DNA from: an uncultured Lachnospiraceae bacterium
Lineage (GTDB): Bacteria; Bacillota; Clostridia; Lachnospirales; Lachnospiraceae
Assembly: GCA_946552115.1 (NCBI GenBank)
Contig: CAMNRH010000016.1
Location: forward strand, 1-64,000
Length of the DNA stretch: 64,000 bases
Direction: 5' to 3'
Shown: positions 8,339 to 16,766 of the stretch, one piece after another
Numbering within the stretch: the stretch's first letter is position 1
Layout: each line of letters starts with the position of its first letter
Translations under genes and position numbers: made by a program
The notes under the pieces: model-generated
Database searches by the model: none
What the model saw: only the letters and a program-made list of their open reading frames with translations
Told to the model about the DNA's origin: nothing

Positions 8339-9520
8339 TTAGAAATCAACCTCTGTACCATAATAGGTGCAGTTAAATAATTTTTCCATTGCCGCCGCGT
8401 CAATCGCTCTTGGATTAGAACCTGTACATGCGTCTCCAACTGCACGCTCAGCGATTCCCGTAACCTTCTCTTTAAATTCATCCTCGTTAATTCCGAATTC
8501 TTTCAATGTCTTAGGAATGTTCAGCTTTACATTGAACGCGTCAATTTTCGCGCACAGGCTGTTGATAAGCGCTTTCTCTGATGTTCCGGAAAGGCCCATT
8601 CTGCGTGCAATCTCTGCATAACGGCCTGCGGCAACCTTGTCATGTGCATTGTATTTGATGACATACGGAAGGTAAATCGCATTTGCACAGCCATGCGGAA
8701 TATGTCCGGTTGAGAATGCCGCGCCTGTCTTATGTGCCATGGAGTGTACAATACCAAGCAGTGCATTGGAGAATGCCATACCTGCCAGACACTGTGCATA
8801 ATGCATCTGTTCCCTTGCATCCATATCGCAGTCATAGGAAGCAGGCAGATAATCCAGTACCATCTCAATTGCCTGCAGCGCCAGCGGGTCTGTGAACGGA
8901 CAGTTCAGTGTAGATACATATGCCTCAATTGCATGGGTCAATGCGTCCATACCTGTATATGCAACCTGCTTTACCGGGAGTCCCGCAACAAGATCCGGAT
9001 CAACAATTGCAACATCCGGTGTAATATTAAAATCGGCAAGCGGATATTTTACGCCTGTCTGATAATTTGTAATAACGGAAAATGCAGTAACCTCCGTAGC
9101 CGTACCTGATGTAGTAGGAATTGCCGCGAATTTTGCTTTTGTTCTAAGCTCCGGGAAATTAAACGGAATACACAAATCCTCAAAGGTTGTTTCCGGATAC
9201 TCGTAAAATGCCCACATCGCTTTTGCCGCATCAATCGGAGAGCCTCCGCCCATAGACACAATCCAGTCCGGCTCAAATCTGCGCATAGCCTCCGCGCCTT
9301 TCATAACTGTTTCAACGGACGGGTCCGGCTCAACGCCTTCGAAGAGTTCAACCTCCATGCCCGCTTCCTTAAGATAAGCAACAGCCTTATCAAGAAAGCC
9401 CTGGCGCTTCATAGAACCTCCTCCTACAACAAGGATCGCCTTTTTTCCTTTTAAGTTCTTTAATTCCTCCAAACATCCTTTTCCGTGATAAATGTCTCTC
9501 GGCAATGTAAATCTGCTCAT
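8339..9520 (-). CDS. Iron-containing alcohol dehydrogenase
   Basis: Reduces an aldehyde to an alcohol with NAD(P)H (or the reverse) in the cytoplasm. Seen: 393 residues of the group III family. The nucleotide loop is GGGSPIDAAKA (about 91-101), the TTSGTATEVT motif is at 136-145, and the metal ligands are aspartate 192 and histidine 196 (MDALTHAIEAY) plus histidines of HSMAH (259-263) and GHIPHG (273-276). The best comparison is to butanol/propanediol-type dehydrogenases; substrate is not decided. Monocistronic: own promoter, strong ribosome site (AAAGGAGAT) and own terminator. Two Rex-like operators lie at the promoter, so it is probably repressed when NADH is low and switched on when NADH accumulates. 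Confidence 0.93.
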   Translation of the reverse strand: MSRFTLPRDIYHGKGCLEELKNLKGKKAILVVGGGSMKRQGFLDKAVAYLKEAGMEVELFEGVEPDPSVETVMKGAEAMRRFEPDWIVSMGGGSPIDAAKAMWAFYEYPETTFEDLCIPFNFPELRTKAKFAAIPTTSGTATEVTAFSVITNYQTGVKYPLADFNITPDVAIVDPDLVAGLPVKQVAYTGMDALTHAIEAYVSTLNCPFTDPLALQAIEMVLDYLPASYDCDMDAREQMHYAQCLAGMAFSNALLGIVHSMAHKTGAAFSTGHIPHGCANAIYLPYVIKYNAHDKVAAGRYAEIARRMGLSGTSEKALINSLCAKIDAFNVKLNIPKTLKEFGINEDEFKEKVTGIAERAVGDACTGSNPRAIDAAAMEKLFNCTYYGTEVDF

Positions 9521-9539
9521 TTTTTTATCTCCTTTTCCT

Positions 9540-9553
9540 GTTAATTTTTTAAC
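9540..9553. promoter_or_regulatory. Rex-type operator 2 (in the leader of the alcohol dehydrogenase gene)
   Basis: Seen: a perfect palindrome GTTAA-TTTT-TTAAC. Known: the clostridial Rex consensus is TTGTTAA-N4-TTAACAA. It lies between the -10 box and the ribosome site, where bound repressor would block early elongation. Confidence 0.6.
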
Positions 9554-9560
9554 TACCTTA

Positions 9561-9589
9561 ATTATAATTCTGTTAAATAATTAACGCAA
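9561..9589 (-). promoter_or_regulatory. Promoter of the alcohol dehydrogenase gene
   Basis: Minus-strand TTGCGT (9584-9589) and perfect TATAAT (9561-9566) separated by exactly 17 bases, about 40 bases before the ATG. Confidence 0.75.
9572..9585. promoter_or_regulatory. Rex-type operator 1 (between -35 and -10 boxes)
   Basis: Seen: a perfect palindrome GTTAA-ATAA-TTAAC that fills the promoter spacer and touches the -35 box. It matches the core of the clostridial Rex site. A rex gene is present at 22889-23533 in this window. Confidence 0.7.
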
Positions 9590-9632
9590 TAGGAAGTATC
9601 AAAAAACAATGTATTTATTTTCGTACAATAAT

Positions 9633-9660
9633 ATGGAGGCAAAAATGATTTTGCCCCCAT
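9633..9660. terminator. Possible terminator hairpin after the zinc-ribbon/TPR gene
   Basis: A stem of about 12 bp (ATGGAGGCAAAA with partner, one mismatch) and a 3-base loop lies just after the stop at 9664. No long T run follows on the minus strand, so termination strength is uncertain. Confidence 0.4.
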
Positions 9661-9663
9661 CAT

Positions 9664-11004
9664 TTATTCTCTGTCTGTTTCCAGCATATAATTACGTGTT
9701 GTAATCCCGCTGGTCCGTCCGCTTCCGCTTACAAGAATTGCTTTAAACAGCGTCTCTCCCTCCGGCATCTCAATCGGGCCGGTATATTTGCTGGATGCGG
9801 TTGTCGGGTCGTCGCCTGTCATCGTATAGTAGGCCTCATATCCCTCCGGTATCTTTATCTCAATCTGCTGGGCGTCTTCATACTGTCCGGTGGACGGCGA
9901 CACTGCGGGAGCGTCCTCAATCGGAAACTCAACGACATAAGTTTTTTCTTCCGGCAGACTTGGAATACCGCGTTTATCAACAGCTATTGCCCGGATATGG
10001 TTCTCGCCTTCTTCTAACTGAATCGGCTTTTCGTATCTTATACCTGAAAGCGTCGGCTCTGTCTTATCTGTCGTATAATAGATAGTATTACCGCCCGCCG
10101 AAAGCTCAAGCTGCTGGACATCATCATACACCTTACCGTCATCTAAGCTTGCCTCTGGTTTTGCAATCACATAATCCGAAAGCTTTTTCTGTACACTCTC
10201 TTTCGCATCGTCGATAAGCACAGGAATTAACATTTCCTCTCCGTTATTCATACAAAATTCTATATACGCTTCATAAATATCCACATTCCCGGGCTGCTTT
10301 GCTATCACCTTATCAAACATATCAACCGCGTCGTTTATCTTGTCCTGACGGACACAAACCTGTGCCAGACCGGAATAGGCATCCGCTTTCTTATCATTCT
10401 TTGCAATTGCCCTGTTAAAGTAATCCTCCGCAACTCCGTATTCTTCGTTTTTTATTGAACGATAGCCGTGGCTCACAATTCCCTCATAGGAATTCTGATA
10501 CATAGCAATACATCCGGCCGCGATACCTATTACAAAAATCAAGATTATAAGAATCATCCGGCGGCGCTTTTTCCTGAGCATTTCCCTGCGCCGCTCCGCC
10601 TGACGGCGGCGTCTCTCCCTCTCGGCGGCCTCAGCGTCCATCGCATTCCTTCCGGTATTTCTTCTTGCAGACGTATTTCTTCCGGTATTCCTGCCTACAG
10701 ACGTATTTCTTCCGGTATTTCTGCCCGCAGACGCATTCCTGCCGGTATTTCTGCCCGCAGACGTGTTCCTGCCCCGGTTTGCCGCATCCCCGGTACGTCT
10801 TTGAAGCGATGCTGTGCGTCCCCTGTCTCCGGCGATGTCCTGCAAATAATCCCTGTCGTTTTCTCCGCTTACACCAATCTTTATCTGTGCAGTAAGCATA
10901 TCCTCCAACGGATTATAATCCGGGACAATACGCATTTCCTCCCCGCATTTTCTGCAATATAAATCCCCTTCCGGCATTTCATACCCACAATACCTGCACT
11001 TCAT
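9664..11004 (-). CDS. Zinc-ribbon, single-pass membrane protein with TPR and chitobiase-type C-terminal domains
   Basis: Function unknown. Seen, in order over 446 residues: a zinc ribbon with CRYC and CRKC pairs (residues 3-20); a low-complexity linker with four 10-residue repeats of the type NTGRNxSxGR (about 79-118); an arginine-rich stretch; one membrane segment (about 149-168); TPR-like helices (about 175-260); and two copies of the chitobiase/beta-hexosaminidase C-terminal module (YYTTDKTEPT near 310 and YYTMTGDDPT near 393). The domain order places the zinc ribbon inside and the TPR and beta modules outside the cell. It starts 18 bases after folD and is likely the last gene of that operon. 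The repeat DNA is prone to length change. Confidence 0.85.
   Translation of the reverse strand: MKCRYCGYEMPEGDLYCRKCGEEMRIVPDYNPLEDMLTAQIKIGVSGENDRDYLQDIAGDRGRTASLQRRTGDAANRGRNTSAGRNTGRNASAGRNTGRNTSVGRNTGRNTSARRNTGRNAMDAEAAERERRRRQAERRREMLRKKRRRMILIILIFVIGIAAGCIAMYQNSYEGIVSHGYRSIKNEEYGVAEDYFNRAIAKNDKKADAYSGLAQVCVRQDKINDAVDMFDKVIAKQPGNVDIYEAYIEFCMNNGEEMLIPVLIDDAKESVQKKLSDYVIAKPEASLDDGKVYDDVQQLELSAGGNTIYYTTDKTEPTLSGIRYEKPIQLEEGENHIRAIAVDKRGIPSLPEEKTYVVEFPIEDAPAVSPSTGQYEDAQQIEIKIPEGYEAYYTMTGDDPTTASSKYTGPIEMPEGETLFKAILVSGSGRTSGITTRNYMLETDRE
10651..10770. repeat. Four tandem 30-bp repeats within the zinc-ribbon/TPR gene
   Basis: Units at 10651-10680, 10681-10710, 10711-10740 and 10741-10770 share the pattern TCCGGTATTTCT followed by G/C-rich ends. 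Each encodes ten residues (NTGRNxSxGR). Partial copies extend on both sides. Being a multiple of three, copy-number change would keep the frame. Confidence 0.85.
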
Positions 11005-11022
11005 ACTCTCCCTAACCTCCTG

Positions 11023-11859
11023 TTATTCTGATGCAGCAACACAGTTTTGCATCAGCATGGCAATGGTCATCGGTCCGACACCCCCCGGAACCGGCGTAAG
11101 ATAAGATACTTTTTCCTTTACAGACGCAAAATCAACATCACCGCACAAATGGCCGTCTTCTTTTCTGTGAATTCCAACATCAATAACTGCTGCTCCCTCT
11201 TTCACATAATCAGCCGTAATAAACAGCGGCTTTCCCATTGCCACAATCAGAATATCTGCTCTTTTTGTTATCTCTTTCAATCCTTTCGTATGCGAATGAG
11301 CAATTGTCACCGTACCGTTTTCTCTTAACAGAAGAAGTGCCATCGGTTTTCCGACAATATTACTTCTCCCGACAATTACACATTCTTTCCCGTCAATTTC
11401 AATTCCGCTGTACTTAAGAAGCTTTACGATTCCTGCCGGAGTACACGGAAGAAACCCTTTTTCACCAATACACAGCCGTCCGACATTTTCCGGATGAAAT
11501 CCGTCTACATCCTTATCCGGATGAACGGCCTTAATTACTTTGTCCTCATCTATATGCCGCGGCAGCGGGAGCTGCACCAAAATTCCGTTTATCCCGCAGT
11601 CGTGGTTCATTTCCTCTATAGTTGCCAAAAGCTCCTCTTCCGAAATATTTTCCGGAAGCTTCTTTAGTACTGATTGGATTCCGACATATTCACAGGCTTT
11701 CTGCTTATTTCTGACATAGACAGAGGAAGCCGGATCCTCGCCCACCTGTATGACGGCAAGGCAAATCTCTTTTCCTTGCTTACGAAGATGCTCTGCCTCG
11801 CTCTTTACTTCCTCTTTTATCTGCGCCGCAATCTTCTTTCCGTCTATTATCTGAAACAT
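11023..11859 (-). CDS. folD: Methylenetetrahydrofolate dehydrogenase / methenyltetrahydrofolate cyclohydrolase
   Basis: Bifunctional cytoplasmic enzyme interconverting methylene-, methenyl- and 10-formyl-tetrahydrofolate with NADP(H). Seen: 278 residues with the active-site stretch SSVYVRNKQKAC (catalytic lysine about residue 54-56), the VQLPLP motif, the Rossmann loop GRSNIVGKP and the C-terminal PVPGGVGPMT signature. All key residues are present and the length is standard. It starts 12 bases after fhs, so both enzymes of the formate-to-methylene-tetrahydrofolate route are made together. Ribosome site GGAGAG precedes the ATG. Confidence 0.97.
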   Translation of the reverse strand: MFQIIDGKKIAAQIKEEVKSEAEHLRKQGKEICLAVIQVGEDPASSVYVRNKQKACEYVGIQSVLKKLPENISEEELLATIEEMNHDCGINGILVQLPLPRHIDEDKVIKAVHPDKDVDGFHPENVGRLCIGEKGFLPCTPAGIVKLLKYSGIEIDGKECVIVGRSNIVGKPMALLLLRENGTVTIAHSHTKGLKEITKRADILIVAMGKPLFITADYVKEGAAVIDVGIHRKEDGHLCGDVDFASVKEKVSYLTPVPGGVGPMTIAMLMQNCVAASE

Positions 11860-11871
11860 CCTTTTCTCTCC

Positions 11872-13542
11872 TTAAAACAGTCCTGTAATATTTCCGTCCT
11901 CCGACACATCAATTCCGTTTGCGGCCGGAACTTTCGGAAGACCCGGCATTGTCATAATCGCACCTGTAATGGCTACGATGAAGCCTGCGCCCGCACTTAC
12001 ATATACTTCCCGGATTTTCACGTCAAAATCCTCCGGCCTGCCAAGCTTTGCGGCATCATCGGACAGGGAATACTGTGTTTTTGCCATACAGACAGGCAGC
12101 TTCCCAAAGCCCATAGCTTCAATCTTTGCAAGCTGCTTCTTTGCCGCCGGCTCATATACAACGCCTCTTGCACCATAGATTTCTTTCGCAACAGTTTCTA
12201 TCTTTTCCTCTAAAGAAAGCTCGTCGGCATACAGCGGATGGAAATGGCTTTCTTTTGTCTCCAATGTCTCCAGTACTTTCCCGGCCAAAGCAACTCCGCC
12301 TTCGCCTCCTTTTGCCCACACTTGCGCAAGCGCAAACTCGCAGCCCTTATCCTCGCAGAAGCTGCGTACAAATTCATATTCTGTCTGCGTATCCGATACA
12401 AAGGAATTTAATGTGACAACAACCGGAACTCCGTATTTCTTTATATTCTCAATATGCTTTTCAAGATTTACAATTCCTTTTGAAAGAGCCTCAAGATTCT
12501 CTTTTTCAAGCTCTCCGCGTGGTACTCCGCCGTTATACTTCAATGCGCGGACGGTTGCGACAAGAACAACCGCGTCCGGCGCAAGCCCTGCTTTTCTGCA
12601 CTTAATATCAAAAAATTTCTCCGCGCCTAAATCCGCGCCGAAACCGGCCTCGGTAATTGTAATATCACTCATCTTGAGCGCCATCTTTGTAGCACGCACA
12701 CTGTTGCAGCCATGTGCAATATTGGCAAACGGTCCGCCGTGTACAAGCGCCGGCGTATGCTCAAGCGTCTGGATAATATTCGGCTTGATGGCATCCTTAA
12801 GAAGCGCCGTCATTGCCCCCGTTGCCTGAAGATCATCCGCCGTTACCGGGTCCCCGTTAAAATTATATGCAACCACAATCTTCCCAAGTCTGCGTTTCAA
12901 ATCGTGGATATCGTCTGACAGGCAGAGAATTGCCATAATCTCAGACGCAACCGTAATAACAAAATGATCCTCCCGCACCATCCCGTCCATTTTATTTCCC
13001 AGTCCGACAACAATATTCCGTAAGTTTCTGTCATTCATGTCAAGACAGCGTTTCCACACTACCTGTCTCGGGTCAATCTGAAGCGCATTTCCCTGCTGGA
13101 TATGGTTATCAAGAAGCGCTGCCAGAAGATTGTTTGCAGACGTAATTGCATGAAAATCTCCTGTAAAATGAAGATTTAAATCCTCCATCGGCACCACCTG
13201 CGAATATCCGCCGCCAGCGGCACCGCCCTTTATTCCGAAACATGGACCGAGGGACGGTTCCCTAAGCGCAATAACGGCTCTTTTACCGAGCTTTGACATT
13301 GCCTGTCCAATACCTACCGTAACGGTTGTCTTTCCTTCTCCGGCCGGAGTCGGATTAATCGCCGTAACAAGCACGAGCTTTCCGTCCGGATTATCCTTAA
13401 TGCCCTCCCACAGCTCATCGGAAAGCTTTGCCTTATATTTCCCGTAAAATTCCAGTTCCTCTTCCTTGATTCCTAACTTTGCCGCCACATCCTTAATATG
13501 CAGCATACTTGCTTCCTGTGCAATCTGGATATCAGTTTTCAT
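11872..13542 (-). CDS. fhs: Formate-tetrahydrofolate ligase
   Basis: Makes 10-formyl-tetrahydrofolate from formate, tetrahydrofolate and ATP in the cytoplasm; first step of the methyl branch in acetogens and a one-carbon source for purines in other anaerobes. Seen: 556 residues with the phosphate loop TPAGEGKTT (about residues 64-72), [20 protein letters not shown] and the GDFHAI segment. Typical length and fully conserved. Followed directly by folD. No other Wood-Ljungdahl genes are in this window, so acetogenesis cannot be claimed. Ribosome site AGGAGAT lies about 10 bases before the ATG; upstream is ftsK, 50 bases away. Confidence 0.97.
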   Translation of the reverse strand: MKTDIQIAQEASMLHIKDVAAKLGIKEEELEFYGKYKAKLSDELWEGIKDNPDGKLVLVTAINPTPAGEGKTTVTVGIGQAMSKLGKRAVIALREPSLGPCFGIKGGAAGGGYSQVVPMEDLNLHFTGDFHAITSANNLLAALLDNHIQQGNALQIDPRQVVWKRCLDMNDRNLRNIVVGLGNKMDGMVREDHFVITVASEIMAILCLSDDIHDLKRRLGKIVVAYNFNGDPVTADDLQATGAMTALLKDAIKPNIIQTLEHTPALVHGGPFANIAHGCNSVRATKMALKMSDITITEAGFGADLGAEKFFDIKCRKAGLAPDAVVLVATVRALKYNGGVPRGELEKENLEALSKGIVNLEKHIENIKKYGVPVVVTLNSFVSDTQTEYEFVRSFCEDKGCEFALAQVWAKGGEGGVALAGKVLETLETKESHFHPLYADELSLEEKIETVAKEIYGARGVVYEPAAKKQLAKIEAMGFGKLPVCMAKTQYSLSDDAAKLGRPEDFDVKIREVYVSAGAGFIVAITGAIMTMPGLPKVPAANGIDVSEDGNITGLF

Positions 13543-13592
13543 TGATCTTTCCTATCTCCTTTCTCCCTGTCCGGTGTAAAACATTCTGTTTT

Positions 13593-15950
13593 TTACTCAT
13601 GATTCATGTATTGCTCAAATTCCTCCAGCGACATCAGAATCTTGCGGGGCTTTGTGCCTTCCTCTCCGCCCACAACTCCTGCTTCACAAAGCTGATCCAT
13701 AACTCTTGCCGCTCTGTTAAAACCGATTTTAAATGCCCGCTGCAGCATCCCGATGGATGCCTTTTCTTTCTCTATGATAAGGCGGCCCGCATCCTGAAAA
13801 TACACGTCGCGTTCATCCCCTTCCGCGGAGGCCGTTCCGGAGACGCTTATACCGGCGGTATTTACCTGCGTCACGATTTCATCATTGTAGACAGCGTCTC
13901 CGTTATTATGTATCAGATAATTTACAACATCCTGTACCTCTTTATCCGACACAAAAGAGCCTTGAACTCTGGCCGGTTTCTGGTATCCGGCCGGATAAAA
14001 CAGCATATCTCCTTTTCCCAGCAGCTTCTCGGCTCCATTCATATCAATAATCGTTCTGGAATCCACTCCGGAAGATACAGAAAACGCGATTCTTGACGGC
14101 ATATTTGCCTTAATCAGTCCTGTTATTACATTTACAGACGGACGCTGTGTGGCAAGGACAAGATGAATTCCCGCGGCCCTTGCTAACTGCGCCAGGCGGC
14201 AGATAGCCTCTTCCACTTCACCGGAGGCAACCATCATAAGGTCTGCAAGCTCGTCCACGATGATTACAATCTGCGGCATAATCGAAAGTCTCTCCCCCTC
14301 CGGCGCCGGCATATTAAGAACCTTATCGTTATAGCCTTTCATATCTCTTACATTCTGCTCTGCAAACGCCTGATATCTCCGGGTCATCTCAGCAACCCCC
14401 CAGTTAAGTGCACCGGCCGCTTTTTTCGCATCCGTCACAACCGGTATCATAAGATGCGGAATTCCGTTATACACACTTAACTCCACAACTTTCGGATCAA
14501 TCATAATCAGCTTAACCTCATCCGGCGACGCTTTGTAGAGAATGCTCATAATCAATGTATTAATACATACCGACTTACCGGAGCCGGTCGCTCCCGCAAT
14601 CAGTACGTGAGGCATTCTGGCAATATCCGCCACAACAGTCTTACCTCCGATATCCTTTCCTACAGCAAATGAAATTTTCGATGTACTGTCTGTAAACTCC
14701 TTTGATTCCAGCAAATCCCGAAGCATAACCGGAGAATTTTCTTTATTGGGCACCTCAATACCAACCGCCGCCTTTCCCGGAATAGGAGCCTCAATACGAA
14801 TATCAGCGGCCGCAAGATTCAACTTAATATCATCGGAAAGCCCTACAATCTTACTCACCTTTACGCCCATTTCCGGCTGTAATTCATAGCGCGTTACGGA
14901 AGGACCGCAGCTTACGTTCGTTACCGTCACATTGACGCCGAAATTCTTAAGCGTCTGCTGAAGCTTCATTGCCGTCTCCTTAAGACTTGCATCGGATTCT
15001 CCGCCGGTCTTCCGTCCCCTTTTCAGAAGCGAAATCGGAGGAAGATGATATTTTTTCTTCGGCTTTTTCTCTGTTTCTGCCACAGAAGCAGCCACCTCAG
15101 CCACCTCATTCTCCACAGACATATCCGCTGCTTTTTTCTTTCTCCCTGCGGTATCCGGTACCGCTTCCGCCGCAGCCTCCGACGAAGAAAACGGCTCCGA
15201 AACGGCTCCGGAAAACGTAGTGTCGCCGTTTCGGTTAATGACAAACTGCGGCTCCTCTTTTTCCTCCGGCACGTGAAGCTCACGGATTTCCGAGGATTTT
15301 TTCGGAAGCTCCGTATCAAAGGATACTCCCTCCACGCGGTGCGCGCTTCTTTTATCTGAAGCCTTTTTTATATTTTTTGTCTCCTCTTTTTTCTTCCGTC
15401 TCGCCGCCGACTGCTCCTGTCTCCTTGCGGCGTCCTCTTTCGCCCTGCTGTAGGCTCTTCCTCCCCGGCTCGCTACTCCTTTTAATGCAGACCGTCCGGT
15501 AATCACAACAACACAGATAATCATACAAATAATGACAATTACATATGTACCGACTGCTCCGACAGCCGGAACTAAAAGGCCGGTTATCAGATTGCCAGCC
15601 ATACCGCCCTCTTCACTGATAAGCTCAAAGAATGTACAGACGAGCAAAAATAAAAGAATTACAAATACTGCTTTTACATATGCAGCAAAATTTCCTTTAT
15701 TAGATATAACAAAGGCAACAACCCCAAATAAAACAAAAGGAATCATATATGCCGCCCATCCGAATATATCAATAAAAACAGCGGATACAAAGGCGCCCGC
15801 TTCTCCGCCAAGTCCAAAATTACTGATTAACAAGAGGATACTGACGGCAAGCGTGCCCCATATCATAATCTCTTCTCCAAGAAAGCTTTTCTCCGGTGTT
15901 TTTTTCTTTGTCTGCTTCGTGCTTTTCCTTTTCTTTGATTTTGCAGCCAT
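13593..15950 (-). CDS. ftsK: DNA translocase FtsK/SpoIIIE
   Basis: Septal ATPase that pumps chromosomal DNA through the division or sporulation septum. Seen over 785 residues: a basic start, four or five membrane segments (about 25-165), a charged linker (about 170-310), the alpha/beta motor with the Walker A loop AGATGSGKSVCIN (about 446-458), Walker B (IVIIVDELADLMM), and a C-terminal gamma winged-helix domain (from about 720) that reads KOPS-like DNA sites. Complete. It follows tepA, which is also next to spoIIIE in Bacillus, so the order is old. Ribosome site GGGGGAGAG precedes the ATG. Confidence 0.96.
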   Translation of the reverse strand: MAAKSKKRKSTKQTKKKTPEKSFLGEEIMIWGTLAVSILLLISNFGLGGEAGAFVSAVFIDIFGWAAYMIPFVLFGVVAFVISNKGNFAAYVKAVFVILLFLLVCTFFELISEEGGMAGNLITGLLVPAVGAVGTYVIVIICMIICVVVITGRSALKGVASRGGRAYSRAKEDAARRQEQSAARRKKKEETKNIKKASDKRSAHRVEGVSFDTELPKKSSEIRELHVPEEKEEPQFVINRNGDTTFSGAVSEPFSSSEAAAEAVPDTAGRKKKAADMSVENEVAEVAASVAETEKKPKKKYHLPPISLLKRGRKTGGESDASLKETAMKLQQTLKNFGVNVTVTNVSCGPSVTRYELQPEMGVKVSKIVGLSDDIKLNLAAADIRIEAPIPGKAAVGIEVPNKENSPVMLRDLLESKEFTDSTSKISFAVGKDIGGKTVVADIARMPHVLIAGATGSGKSVCINTLIMSILYKASPDEVKLIMIDPKVVELSVYNGIPHLMIPVVTDAKKAAGALNWGVAEMTRRYQAFAEQNVRDMKGYNDKVLNMPAPEGERLSIMPQIVIIVDELADLMMVASGEVEEAICRLAQLARAAGIHLVLATQRPSVNVITGLIKANMPSRIAFSVSSGVDSRTIIDMNGAEKLLGKGDMLFYPAGYQKPARVQGSFVSDKEVQDVVNYLIHNNGDAVYNDEIVTQVNTAGISVSGTASAEGDERDVYFQDAGRLIIEKEKASIGMLQRAFKIGFNRAARVMDQLCEAGVVGGEEGTKPRKILMSLEEFEQYMNHE

Positions 15951-16015
15951 GTTCTCTCCCCCTTATCAATTAGAACATACCATTTATAGTATAACATTTT
16001 CGGGGAGCACTGTCA

Positions 16016-16720
16016 TTAATTAATTTCGCTCTTTTTTTCCTTATAATCATCTATCATTTCGTGCAATTTATGAAGTGCATCGCTCATTCCTCCTACTTCG
16101 TCAATGAGTCCCTCAGACACTGCCTCCTGTCCTTCCAAAAGTGTTCCCACATCCTTTACAAGCTCCGTCGGATTCAACATCAGCTCTTCCACACGCTCCT
16201 TTTTCATCTTTGAATGCTCTGCCAGAAAGCCGGTAATCCGATCCTGCGTACGCAGCATATTCTGCAGGCTCTGCTTCACTCCGATAAACATTCCGTTTGA
16301 GCGCACCGGATGAATAATCATCGTACCTGTCGGCACGATAAAGGAATATTTTGCGGCAACGGCAAGAGGACCTCCAATCGAATGGCTTCCGCCAAGCACA
16401 AGCGAGACGGTCGGCTTACTTAAGGAAGCAATCATCTCCGCAATCGAAAGCCCTGCTTCTACATCTCCGCCCATTGTATGCAGCAATATCAAAAGTCCTT
16501 CAATCTCGCTGCTGTCCTCCACCTCTGCCAGCATCGGAAGCAGATGCTCATACTTTGTTGCTTTTGTACTTCCCGACACTGCCTCATGTCCTTCAATTTC
16601 ACCGATAATCGTCAGAAGCTTAATCTTATGCTGACGCTTATTATCCTCAAGATTCAGGCTTCCGGTTTCCTTAATCTCATCCTTCTTCTCTTCTCCACTT
16701 TGCTTCTGCTCTTCTTTCAT
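16016..16720 (-). CDS. tepA: ClpP-like serine protease TepA
   Basis: Membrane-associated cytoplasmic peptidase of the ClpP/SppA fold. Seen: 234 residues, a charged N-terminal tail, the serine in GGSHSIGG (about residue 114) and the histidine in IIHPVRSNG (about 137), matching the ClpP catalytic pair. Known: Bacillus TepA (YmfB) aids secretion and spore development. It sits 65 bases before ftsK. The start at 16720 (MKEEQ) is chosen because GGAGGTG stands 6 bases before it; an ATG five codons upstream would lack a ribosome site. That ribosome site forms part of the metY terminator stem, an unusual arrangement. Confidence 0.9.
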   Translation of the reverse strand: MKEEQKQSGEEKKDEIKETGSLNLEDNKRQHKIKLLTIIGEIEGHEAVSGSTKATKYEHLLPMLAEVEDSSEIEGLLILLHTMGGDVEAGLSIAEMIASLSKPTVSLVLGGSHSIGGPLAVAAKYSFIVPTGTMIIHPVRSNGMFIGVKQSLQNMLRTQDRITGFLAEHSKMKKERVEELMLNPTELVKDVGTLLEGQEAVSEGLIDEVGGMSDALHKLHEMIDDYKEKKSEIN

Positions 16721-16722
16721 AA

Positions 16723-16759
16723 AAAACACCTCCATACACCATTAGTATGGAGGTGTTTT
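16723..16759 (-). terminator. Terminator-like hairpin of metY whose arm contains the tepA ribosome site
   Basis: A perfect 14-bp stem (arms 16723-16736 and 16746-16759) with a 9-base loop, running into TTTTTT on the minus strand just before the tepA ATG. The tepA site GGAGGTG (16727-16733) lies inside the 3' arm. Confidence 0.85.
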
Positions 16760-16766
16760 CGCATTT

